From Streptomyces abikoensis (GTDB taxonomy: Bacteria > Actinomycetota > Actinomycetes > Streptomycetales > Streptomycetaceae), in contig NZ_BMRT01000001.1 in NCBI RefSeq assembly GCF_014648775.1, positions 248,001-312,000 of the forward strand: DNA of 64,000 nucleotides, in the 5' to 3' direction. Both the position numbers and the translations under genes were made by a program. Numbering within the stretch: position 1 is the first letter of the stretch; each line of letters starts with the position of its first letter. The notes beneath the pieces are model-generated. The model saw nothing but the letters and a program-made list of their open reading frames with translations. It did no database searches and had not been told where the DNA came from. Shown here piece after piece: positions 18,041-26,900 of the stretch.

Positions 18041-18898
18041 ATGAGCGAGGAACGGACCGCGCACGACGTACCCGGCGCGACGCGGCGGGAGGTGAGCCTC
18101 CCGGACGGCCGACGGGTGTCGTGCACCAGCCCCGCGGAGGCACTGCTCATCTGGCGGGAGGCCACGGGCGACGGCCTGTACGGGCTCGCCGCACGCCGGC
18201 TGCGCCCCCACGACACGGTTCTCGACATCGGCGCCAACATCGGGCTGGTGTCGATCGCGTTCGCCGACACGGGGCACGCACTGCGGATCGTCTCCGCCGA
18301 ACCCGTACCCGACGTCTTCGCCTGTCTGCGGGACAACCTCAGCCGCCATGTCCCGGGAGCGACCCCCGTGTGCACCGCCGTGGGAGCCGTGCCCGGTGCC
18401 CAGGACTTCACCTACTACCCGGCGGCCCCCGGCAACTCCGGCCTGTACGCCGACCGTGCGGCCGACGACGCCCTCACCAGGACCTTCCTGCGCCACGGCG
18501 GTCTCGACGAGGAGTCCGTCGACATGATGATCGACGGACTGCACGAAGGCCGGACCATCCAGGTCCCGGTCACCACCGTCTCCGACCTCATGCGCGAGCA
18601 TGACCTCCGGTCCGTCGCGCTGCTCAAGGTCGATGTCGAACGCGCGGAACTCGACGTCCTGCGCGGGGTCGACACCGCCGACTGGCCGCGCGTCGGCGCC
18701 GTCGTGGCCGAGGTCCACGACGAGGGCGACAGGCTCGCACAGCTGAGCGAGCTGCTGCGGGACGTGGGCTTCTCCCTGCGGGTGCGGCAGGACCCCGCGC
18801 TACGGGGCACCGAGATGTACGAGGTCTATGCCTACCGGGCGGAGCACACCTGGCGACCGGTCGTGACGTACGACGCCCATGAGGAGGCCGGCCGATGA
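18041..18898 (+). CDS. FkbM-family O-methyltransferase
   Basis: 285 residues of the FkbM SAM-methyltransferase family: motif I VLDIGANIGLVSIAF (about 60-74), the conserved LLKVDVERAELDVLRG, and VGAVVAEVHDEGD. FkbM enzymes methylate hydroxyls of polyketides and peptides. It starts 28 bases after the first P450 (site GAAGGAGGCGACG) and overlaps the thioesterase start by ATGA, so P450, methyltransferase and thioesterase form one operon. In a cyclomarin-like pathway the only O-methyl group is on beta-hydroxyphenylalanine, which makes this the obvious candidate. Confidence 0.88.
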   Translation: MSEERTAHDVPGATRREVSLPDGRRVSCTSPAEALLIWREATGDGLYGLAARRLRPHDTVLDIGANIGLVSIAFADTGHALRIVSAEPVPDVFACLRDNLSRHVPGATPVCTAVGAVPGAQDFTYYPAAPGNSGLYADRAADDALTRTFLRHGGLDEESVDMMIDGLHEGRTIQVPVTTVSDLMREHDLRSVALLKVDVERAELDVLRGVDTADWPRVGAVVAEVHDEGDRLAQLSELLRDVGFSLRVRQDPALRGTEMYEVYAYRAEHTWRPVVTYDAHEEAGR

Positions 18899-19656
18899 GT
18901 GTCGAGCAGGCGGCGCTCGTCACGCTGGGCACCGAGCGGCCGAAGGCCGGCCGGACACTGGTCTGCGTGCCGCACGCCGGGGGCAGCGCCGTGGCCTTCC
19001 ACTCCTGGCACCGGGTCTTCGGCCCGCGCGGCTTCACGGTCCGGGCCGTGCACTGGGACCGGCCCGACGGTTCGGAAGGCCGCTCCGGTATCGGGTGCCG
19101 GGCCGCCGCCCTCGCGAGCGCGGTGCGCGAGCTGCCGGAGCCGTGGATCCTGCTGGGCCACAGCCTCGGCGCGCTGATCGCCGCGGAGACGCTGCGCCTG
19201 CTGGAGGACTCGGCCGGGCCGCTCCCGGAGCGTACGGTGCTGTGCGCCGCCGCGCCTCCGGGCTCCCGGCGGACCTTTCCGCCCGATGTGCTCAGGGCGT
19301 CCGACGAGCACATGGCCGCCTACGTCCGACGACTCGGCGGCACGGACGAAAGCCTGCTCGCCGACCCCGAGTTCGGCCCGCGGCTCCTGGCCGGGCTCCG
19401 TGCCGACCTGGACCTGATCGAGCGGTACACACCGGATTTCACGCGCCCGTTGACATCGCCGGTCTCGGTGTACGGAGCGGCGGCGGATCACGACGTTCCG
19501 GTCGAGTCGCTGGAGGGGTGGCGGGAGCTGGCCCCGGAAGCCCGGATACGCGTCTTCGACGGCACCCACTTCTTCCCGCACGAGGACCCGGCCGCGGTCT
19601 GCCGGGCGGTGACGGCGGACTGCGCGCGGGACGACCGCGACCGGGCCCGGGGCTAG
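18895..19656 (+). CDS. Type II thioesterase
   Basis: 253 residues, alpha/beta hydrolase of the GrsT/RifR type. It opens with the family's CVPHAGGSAVAFHSW, has the nucleophile elbow LLGHSLGA (Ser90), an Asp in AAADHDVPV and the catalytic His in FDGTHFFPHED. Type II thioesterases free carrier proteins from wrong or stalled acyl groups, and so edit the large NRPS in this cluster. Its start overlaps the FkbM stop (ATGA), implying coupled translation. Confidence 0.92.
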   Translation: MSVEQAALVTLGTERPKAGRTLVCVPHAGGSAVAFHSWHRVFGPRGFTVRAVHWDRPDGSEGRSGIGCRAAALASAVRELPEPWILLGHSLGALIAAETLRLLEDSAGPLPERTVLCAAAPPGSRRTFPPDVLRASDEHMAAYVRRLGGTDESLLADPEFGPRLLAGLRADLDLIERYTPDFTRPLTSPVSVYGAAADHDVPVESLEGWRELAPEARIRVFDGTHFFPHEDPAAVCRAVTADCARDDRDRARG

Positions 19657-19735
19657 ACTCGCCCGATGGTGCTACACCGTTCGGGCCCACGTTCCCCGCA
19701 CGCCGTATGCGGAGCCGTCGTCCGGGGAGCCGTCC

Positions 19736-20275
19736 GTGTCCGATAGGCCACCGAACCCCTATACGACCGCCGCGTTGGCCCGTCTGGTCCTCGCCGACCG
19801 GGCCCGTGACGCCGTCGACGAGGCGCTCCGCCTGGTCCCCACCCTGGACGACGACCGGCACACCGCGCAGGAACTGCTGCTCCAGGCGCTCCGGGTGCGC
19901 TCGTGCGTCGACAGGCTGGTGGAGGCCGCCGTCCTGCACGCACGGGAGCACGGCACCGACTGGACCGGCATCGCGGTCGCGATGGGCATCCGCACCGAGT
20001 CCGTCGCCGAGCGATGGCTGCCGCGGGAGCAGCGCTGGCAGGCCGGTCTGGCCCAGCCGATGCGGCACGAGCCCGGAGACGACCTCCCGGAACTGGCCAT
20101 CCCCCAGGCCGCCTACGCACCGGAGGCGTACGCCCACGACCTCGACGACTGGGCCGGCCGCCACCTCGATCCCCTCGAGAGCGAACGATGGCGCGACCGA
20201 GGGCTCGACGCGACCCGCCCCGTGTCCGGCGGCCTGACGCGGAACCCGGACGAGGCCGACACCGACGAACCGTGA
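19736..20275 (+). CDS. Hypothetical protein, HTH-like
   Basis: 179 residues from a GTG, 80 bases after the thioesterase. Helical, with a segment resembling a helix-turn-helix (DWTGIAVAMGIRTESVAERW) after long helices (ARDAVDEALRLVPTLDDDRH). Similar proteins occur as unannotated DNA-binding-like proteins in Streptomyces. It faces the second P450 tail to tail with only 26 bases between stops. No clear role in peptide assembly; it may be a passenger or a minor regulator. Confidence 0.6.
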   Translation: MSDRPPNPYTTAALARLVLADRARDAVDEALRLVPTLDDDRHTAQELLLQALRVRSCVDRLVEAAVLHAREHGTDWTGIAVAMGIRTESVAERWLPREQRWQAGLAQPMRHEPGDDLPELAIPQAAYAPEAYAHDLDDWAGRHLDPLESERWRDRGLDATRPVSGGLTRNPDEADTDEP

Positions 20276-20301
20276 GGCCACGGGGCGTCCGTCCCGGGCG
20301 G

Positions 20302-21588
20302 TCAGGCCGGGCGGGAGGCCGTGCCCAGCCGGGCTCCGTCCAGCCGCAGCGGCAGGCGCTCCAGCTTGCGCATGCCGGACACCGGCTGCCAGTTCAGTTC
20401 CTCGGGGCTCACGGCCAGTGACAGGGAGGGCCAGCGGGCGAGCAATCGGCCCAGGGCGATCTCGGCCTGATGGCGGGCCAGGCCGGCCCCGAGGCAGTAG
20501 TGCGGGCCGGCGCCGAAGGACATGTGTGCCTCCCCGCGGGTGCGGTGCCGGCGGGTGATGTCCAGGCGCTCCGGGTCCGGGAACTCCCGGGGGTCGTGGT
20601 TGGCGCCGCTCAGCGCGGCCATCACCGCGTCCCCCGCCTGGAACGACGCCCAGCCGAGGTCGGCGTCCTCGGTGACGTAGCGCAGTCGCGACACCAGGAC
20701 GGGCCCGCACCAGCGCAGCAACTCGTGCACCGCCTGCGGCATCAGCTCCGGGTCGGCGCGGAGCAGCGCCAGCTGGTCGGGGTGGGTCAGCAGAGCCCAG
20801 ACGCCGTTGGCGAGGAAGTTGGCCGTGGTGTCGTGTCCCGCGATGATCAGGCTGAGCACCATCGTGACCAGTTCCCGGTCGGTGAGACGGTCACCGTCCC
20901 GCGCCCGGATCAGCTCGCTGATCAGGTCGTCCGCCGGCCGGGCCCGGCGACGTTCGACCAGCGCCTGTGTGTGGTCCACGAGCGGTCCGAGCGTCTCGCC
21001 AAGCTTCTCCTGCTCGAACGACAGGGCGTGGGTCCAGCGCAGCCAGGCGGGCCGGTCGTCCATCGGCACGCCGACGAGTTCGCAGATCACCGTGATGGGC
21101 AGCGGATAGGCGAACAGGCTGAGGAAGTCGACGACACCGTCCTCGGCGTGTTCCGCCATCTCGTCCAGGAGATCGTCTGTGAGCCGCTCGATGCGCGGCC
21201 GGAGGGCGAGGATCCGCCGCGCGGTGAACGCGGGTGCCACCAGTCGCCGCAACCGGCTGTGGACCGCGCCGTCGTTGTCGAGGAGGGTGTCCGCGAGGTA
21301 CGGGATGAGCTCCTCGGCGAGACCGAGCTTCCGCATCGCGTTGACCTGCATGAGCGGCGCACCGGCCGAGGCCGGATCGTTCGCGAACCGGGGGTCGGCG
21401 AGCACCGACCGTACGCCCTCGTGGCGTCCGACCACCCACATCAACGACCCGTCGAGCGAGCGCATGGGACAGGCGGCCGCCTGCTCCCGCAGGTGCGTGT
21501 ACACGGCGTGCGGGTCGGTGAGGACGTTGGGCGGTGGTGCCTGTACGCCGGACGGCTGCTGCTGATCGTTGACAGGCTGACCACTCAC
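20302..21588 (-). CDS. Cytochrome P450 (second of three)
   Basis: 428 residues from a GTG at 21588 behind CGGAGGGCATCC. I-helix LSLIIAGHDTTANFLANG, ELLR for ExxR, and heme loop FGAGPHYCLG with Cys365. Overall it resembles CYP107/CYP105-type bacterial monooxygenases. It is divergent from the third P450, sharing a 249-bp promoter region that carries two sets of inverted or direct repeats. In a cyclomarin-type pathway it could be the post-assembly epoxidase of the reverse-prenyl group or a beta-hydroxylase; the sequence alone does not decide. Confidence 0.88.
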   Translation of the reverse strand: MSGQPVNDQQQPSGVQAPPPNVLTDPHAVYTHLREQAAACPMRSLDGSLMWVVGRHEGVRSVLADPRFANDPASAGAPLMQVNAMRKLGLAEELIPYLADTLLDNDGAVHSRLRRLVAPAFTARRILALRPRIERLTDDLLDEMAEHAEDGVVDFLSLFAYPLPITVICELVGVPMDDRPAWLRWTHALSFEQEKLGETLGPLVDHTQALVERRRARPADDLISELIRARDGDRLTDRELVTMVLSLIIAGHDTTANFLANGVWALLTHPDQLALLRADPELMPQAVHELLRWCGPVLVSRLRYVTEDADLGWASFQAGDAVMAALSGANHDPREFPDPERLDITRRHRTRGEAHMSFGAGPHYCLGAGLARHQAEIALGRLLARWPSLSLAVSPEELNWQPVSGMRKLERLPLRLDGARLGTASRPA

Positions 21589-21691
21589 GGATGCCCTCCG
21601 TATGCACCGAACGCGCTGGCTGCCCCCAACCCTCCGTTGCCCGGGGCCGCCGCCACAACCCTGGACTACGCGGTGCCCGCACCGGCTCATC

Positions 21692-21807
21692 CTGGGGTTC
21701 TTCTGGGGTGGTTCCCCTGGTGCGGTGAGCGACCGTCGTCGCGAAGGATGGCCGAAGATCTTCCGAAAGCACGACGGGGGCGATGTGAGCGTGGACGGAT
21801 CTTCGGC
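21692..21807. promoter_or_regulatory. Repeat-rich divergent promoter between two P450 genes
   Basis: Two signals lie here. First, CTGGGGT occurs twice (21692-21698 and 21703-21709), the first inside CTGGGGTTCT, the same core seen in the LAL/P450 promoter near 16730. Second, GCCGAAGATC (21751-21760) is inverted as GATCTTCGGC (21798-21807), 37 bp apart, and the left copy is part of the palindrome GAAGATCTTC. The arm spacing (37 bp) is close to the 35 bp of the other promoter. Candidate binding sites of the LAL regulator. Confidence 0.5.
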
Positions 21808-21837
21808 AGACATACGCGTACGCGCTGAATCGGCGTC

Positions 21838-23022
21838 ATGACGGCCCCGGCGTACTCGCTCGACGGAGGACACTCGCTGCACCGGTGGCTGCGGGACATG
21901 CGGACGCACCACCCGGTGCACCGCGATCCCCTCACCCGCGTGTGGACGCTCTACCGGCACGCCGACATCACACGGGCCACCGCCGATCCGGCCACCTTCT
22001 CGTCGGAGCTGTGGCGGTACCTGCCCGGGGAGATGGGCACCGGCGATCTCACCGCGGGCAATCTGACGGCGATGGACCCGCCCCGGCACCGCCTGGTGCG
22101 TGATCTGGTGAGCCGCTCGTTCACGGCTCGCGCGGTCGCGGGACTGCGGCCCAGGATCGAGGCCATCACGGATCGACTGCTCGACGCCGTCGCCGACCGC
22201 GGCGAGATGGACGTCGTCGCCGATCTCTCCGATCCGCTGCCCGTCCTGGTGATCGCCGAGCTGCTCGGTCTGCCGGAGGAGGAGGGCGAACTGTTCCGCG
22301 ACTGGGCACAGCGCCTGCTCTCCTTCGACAGGGGCGAGCTGACGGACGAGGCGGTCCGCAGACGCGTCACGGACACCCAGAAGGAGCTGCTGGACCATCT
22401 GAGGGTCCACTGCCGGCGACGCCGGGCCGACCCCCAGGACGATCTGATCAGCCGTCTCACCCGGGCCGAGGTCGACGGGGAGCGGCTCACCGAGGAAGAG
22501 GTGGTGAACTTCGCCAACCTCCTCCTGCTCGCCGGCCATGTGACGACCACGCTGCTGCTGGCGAACGTCGTCCTGACACTCGCCGAGCACCCCGCGGCGG
22601 AGGCCGGGATACGCGCCGACCGGGCACTGATCCCGTCAGCCGTCGAGGAGACCCTTCGGTACCGGCCGGTGATCGTCAGCAACATGCGGGTCACCACCCG
22701 CCCGGTCACGGTGGGCACCGAGCGGCTGTCGGCGGGCCAGTTCGTGTCGCTGTCGTTCATCTCCGGCAACCGCGACGAGCAGCGGTTCACCGACGCCGAC
22801 CGGTTCGACATCCACCGTGACACCCGCCGACATCTGGGGTTCGGCCACGGCATCCACTACTGCCTGGGCGCCCCGCTGGCCCGCCTCGAACTGGGCATCG
22901 CGCTGGAGGCGATGCTCGACCGGTTCAGCCGGTTCGAGGTGACGGGCACGCCCGTCGACTACTACGACACGCCCGGAGTCGCCGGTCCGCGTTCCCTGCA
23001 CGTCGCCTTCCGTCACCACTGA
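21838..23022 (+). CDS. Cytochrome P450 (third of three)
   Basis: 394 residues. I-helix LLLLAGHVTTTLLLAN, EETLRYR (ExxR), heme loop FGHGIHYCLG with Cys342. The ATG at 21838 has no strong site. It is 78 bases upstream of the leucine-hydroxylase-like dioxygenase and in line with the NRPS, so it probably heads the main biosynthetic operon. The AGHVTT type is frequent among actinomycete P450s acting in polyketide or peptide pathways. A role in oxidising the tryptophan residue (beta-carbon or prenyl group) is a reasonable guess in the cyclomarin model. Confidence 0.88.
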   Translation: MTAPAYSLDGGHSLHRWLRDMRTHHPVHRDPLTRVWTLYRHADITRATADPATFSSELWRYLPGEMGTGDLTAGNLTAMDPPRHRLVRDLVSRSFTARAVAGLRPRIEAITDRLLDAVADRGEMDVVADLSDPLPVLVIAELLGLPEEEGELFRDWAQRLLSFDRGELTDEAVRRRVTDTQKELLDHLRVHCRRRRADPQDDLISRLTRAEVDGERLTEEEVVNFANLLLLAGHVTTTLLLANVVLTLAEHPAAEAGIRADRALIPSAVEETLRYRPVIVSNMRVTTRPVTVGTERLSAGQFVSLSFISGNRDEQRFTDADRFDIHRDTRRHLGFGHGIHYCLGAPLARLELGIALEAMLDRFSRFEVTGTPVDYYDTPGVAGPRSLHVAFRHH

Positions 23023-23100
23023 TCCGACACCACGGGTCGCCGCACCTGACGCGATCGTCGGTCACCCCGTCCCGCCGACCAGGTCCACGCGGAGAAAGCC

Positions 23101-23895
23101 ATGACACTCACCGAGGAACAACTCGCGAGCTACCACAACGACGGATTCGTCCTGCTGGAGAACGCGTTCTCCAGCGATGAGGTCGAGAACCTGTGCGTCG
23201 CGCTGGCAGAGGACGAGCGCGTACCCGGCCCATGGCTGATCACCGAGAACGACGGCGTCACCTCCCGGTCGATCTACGCCTCGCACACCCGCCACCCGGT
23301 CTTCGAACGGCTGGTGCGCACCGAGCGGCTGCTCGGCCCGGCCCGGCAGATCGCCGACGACGACCTCTACGTCCACCAGATGAAGGTCAACTTCAAGGGG
23401 GCCTTCGGCGGCGGGGAGTGGGCGTGGCACCAGGACTACATCGTCTGGCGCGACGCCGACAACATGCGGAACGCCTCACAGGTCAACGTCGCGCTCTTCC
23501 TCGACGACGGCACCGAGTTCAACGGCCCGGTGATCTTCCTGCGCGGCTCGCACCGGCTGGGCACGCTGGACCGCGGCGCGTCCGCGCGGGACCACGGCAC
23601 CGGCCACATCGATCCCGACGCGTACTCCCTGACCCCCGCCGAACTCGCCGATCTGGTCGAGCGGCACGAGATGGTCAGCCCGAAGGGAGCGCGGGGCAGC
23701 GTGCTGCTGTTCAGCCCGCAGATCGTCCACGGCTCCGGGACCAATGTCTCCCCCTTCGCCCGCCGCCTGCTGATCCTCACCTACAACCCGGTGTCGGCCG
23801 CGCCGTCCCCGGTCGGCGCACCGCGCCCCGAGCACCTCGTCGGCCGCGACCACACGCCGCTCCGGATCGACCGCGGCCGGTTCGACCGTCCCTGA
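23101..23895 (+). CDS. Fe(II)/2-oxoglutarate dioxygenase, GriE-like leucine 5-hydroxylase
   Basis: 264 residues of the PhyH family. Iron ligands are visible as WAWHQD (His110, Asp112) and IVHGSG (His210); Arg221/222 in FARRLLILTYN bind 2-oxoglutarate. From memory of GriE, the leucine 5-hydroxylase of griselimycin biosynthesis, the two share many blocks: YASHTR, RLLGPA, AFGG, WAWHQD-IVWRD, TEFNGPV-FL-GSH, DPD-YS-TPAEL, SPFAR-LLI-TYN and PRPE. A leucine delta-hydroxylase is exactly what N-methyl-5-hydroxyleucine of cyclomarin requires. It is 57 bases upstream of the NRPS gene, and module 2 of that NRPS has an unusual polar leucine-like pocket. Confidence 0.85.
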   Translation: MTLTEEQLASYHNDGFVLLENAFSSDEVENLCVALAEDERVPGPWLITENDGVTSRSIYASHTRHPVFERLVRTERLLGPARQIADDDLYVHQMKVNFKGAFGGGEWAWHQDYIVWRDADNMRNASQVNVALFLDDGTEFNGPVIFLRGSHRLGTLDRGASARDHGTGHIDPDAYSLTPAELADLVERHEMVSPKGARGSVLLFSPQIVHGSGTNVSPFARRLLILTYNPVSAAPSPVGAPRPEHLVGRDHTPLRIDRGRFDRP

Positions 23896-23964
23896 ACGCG
23901 ACCGTCCCTGGCACGACGGTTCCCGAGCACGATCCGCCGCCCCGACGACCCGATGGAAGTGAGC

Positions 23965-26900
23965 ATGAGCTCTGCTGATGTAGCGGCCGCGACTCGACTG
24001 CCCGGCGCGCGGCACACAATCGCGCGGCTGTACGAGTCGGTGGTCGAGGCACACCCCGACGCGCCGGCGATCACCGACGGCAGCCGCTCGTGGTCGTACC
24101 GGGAGCTGAACGCGGCGGCCAACCGCGTCGCGTGGTGGCTGATCGGGCGGGGCGTCGGGCCCGAGCGGACGGTGGGCGTCGCCCTCCCGCGCGGCCTCGA
24201 CCAGGTCGCCGCGCTGCTCGGCACGCTCAAGGCGGGCGCCGTCTACCTGCCCCTCGACCCGGTCCTGCCGGCGGAGCGCATCGGATACCTGCTGGGCGAC
24301 GCCGCGCCCGGCCTGGTCCTGACCGACGGCGCGGGCACCGGCTTCCCCGGGGCCGTCGACATCGGCGACCCGTCCGTCGTCGCCGCATGGGCCGCGCACC
24401 CCGCCGACGACCCCGGGGACGACGACCGGGTCCACGCGCTCACCGCGGACCACCTCGCGTACGTCATCTACACCTCCGGCTCCACCGGCACGCCGAAGGG
24501 CGTGGGCGTCAGCCACGGCAGCGCCGTCAACCTCGCCCGCACCGTCACCGGCCAGTACGCCCCCAACGACACCCCGCGCGTGCTGCAACTGGCGTCGCTC
24601 GGCTTCGACGTGGCGATCTGGGAGCTGCTCACCGCCGTGGCCACCGGCGGCACCCTGGTCGTCCCCCGCGCCGAGCGGCTCGTGGGCGACGACCTGCTCC
24701 GGGTGCTGCGCGAGGAGCGGATCACCTGTGTCACGCTCCCGGTACCGGTGCTGGCCTCACTGCCGGCGGACGCCGAGAACCAGCTGCCCGACCTGACCAC
24801 CGTGCACATCGGTGGCGAGACCTGCCCGCCCGAGCTGGTACGCCGCTGGTCGACGGGACGCCGGCTGATCAACGGGTACGGCGCCACCGAGACCACCGTC
24901 GCCGCCACCCTCACCGCACCGCTGACCGGCACCCGCGCCCCGATCGGCACCCCCATCGAGCACACCCGCGTCCACGTCCTGGACGACGCGCTCGCGCCCC
25001 TCGCCCCGGGGCAGCCGGGCGAGCTGTACGTCGCGGGCGCCAACGTGGCACGCGGATATCTGCGCCGCCCCGGCCTGACCGCCACCCGCTTCCTCGCCGA
25101 CCCCTACGGGCCGCCCGGCGCACGGATGTACCGTACCGGCGATGTCGGAGTGCGCCACCCGGACGGACGGCTGGAGTTCCTGCGCCGCGCCGACGACCAG
25201 GTCAAGATCCGAGGCGCCCGGGTCGAGCCCGGCGAGCTCGAAGCGGTGCTGCGGCGGCGGGCCGACATCGTGGACGCGGCCGTCGCCGTACGCGCCGACA
25301 CCCGCGGCGAACCGCGCCTCGTCGCCTACGTGGTGCCGTCCCCGTCCGGCACCACGAGCGCGGCGGAGCTGCGCGACGAACTGCGCGCCACACTGCCGCC
25401 GTCCCTCGTCCCGGCGAGCGTCGTGCCCCTCGACAGCCTGCCGCTGACCCCGAACGGCAAGGTCGACCGCGACGCCCTCCCCGACCCCCGCCACACCCCC
25501 GCCGGGCTCCGGCGGACCGCCCGCGGCCCGCTGGAGGACATGCTGCGGACGCTGTTCGCCGAGATCCTCGAACTGCCGGGGATCGGATTCGACGACGACT
25601 TCTTCGACCTGGGCGGACACTCCCTGCTGGCCGGCCGGCTCATCGGCCGGATCCGGGGCGCCCTCGGCCTCCACGTCGACATGCGGGACTTCTTCGAGAG
25701 GCCCACCCCGGCGGCCCTCGCCGCACACCTCCAGCGGCAGGAGGCCGGCCCGGCCCGCCCGGAGCTGACCCCGCTGCCACGGCCCGAGCGGATCCCGCTG
25801 TCCTACGCACAGGCACGCCTGTGGTTCCTCCACCGGCTCGAAGGCCCGTCGGCGACCTACAACATGCCGCTCGCCCTCCACCTGACCGGCGTGGTCGACA
25901 CCGCCGCGCTCGCGGAGGCCCTGGCCGACGTCGTCCGGCGCCACGAACCGCTGCGCACCCTCTTCCCCGAGATCGACGGACAGCCGTACCAGCGGATCAC
26001 CGACCCCGACGAGATACGCCCCGACCTGCCCGTCCGCCGGATCGACGCGGCGGACCTGGACGAGGAACTGCGCCGGTCCGCGCGGTACGCGTTCGACCTG
26101 GCACGGCAGCTCCCCGTCCGGGCCGAACTGCTCGTCCTCGGCCCCGACGAGTCCGTGCTGACGCTCGTCATCCACCACATCGCCGGTGACGGCTGGTCCG
26201 GGGCGCCGCTGGCGCGCGACCTGGTCGCCGCCTACTCCGCGCGGCGCGACGGCACGGCACCGCAGTGGCTGCCGCTCCCGGTCCAGTACGCCGACTACAC
26301 GCTCTGGCAGCGTGCGCTGCTCGGCGACGAGAACGACCCGGCCGGCCCCCTGAGCGAGCAGTCGCGGTACTGGCGCGAGCAACTCGCCGAGCTGCCCGAC
26401 GAGATCACCGTGCCCGGCGACCGGCCCCGCCCGGCCGTGGCGACCTACCGGGGCGGCGTCGTCCCGATCACCCTGGACGCCGACCTCCACGCCGCTGTCA
26501 CGGAGCTCGCCCGGGACAACGGCGCCACCGTCTACATGGTTCTGCAGGCGACCCTCGCGGCCCTGCTGACCCGGCTCGGCGCGGGCACCGACATCGCCAT
26601 CGGCGCCGGTGTCGCCGGCCGGTCCGAGCCCGCCCTCGACGACCTGGTCGGACTCTTCGTCAACATGCTGGTGCTGCGCACCGACACCTCCGGCTCCCCG
26701 AGGTTCACGGAACTGCTCGACCGGGTGCGCGACACCAGCCTCGCGGCGTACAGCCATCAGGACATCCCGTTCGAGCAGCTGGTCGAGAGCCTCAACCCGC
26801 ACCGGAGCGCCGGGCGCCAATCGCTGTTCCAGGTCGCCCTGGTCCTGCAGAACAACACCTCCGTCCCGTTCGAGCTGCCCGGACTCCGGGTACGCGCCGA

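Noticed and set aside
21589..22590. Upstream extension of the second P450 on the minus strand
   Set aside because: It overlaps the third P450 antisense and lacks a ribosome site; the GTG at 21588 has a strong one.
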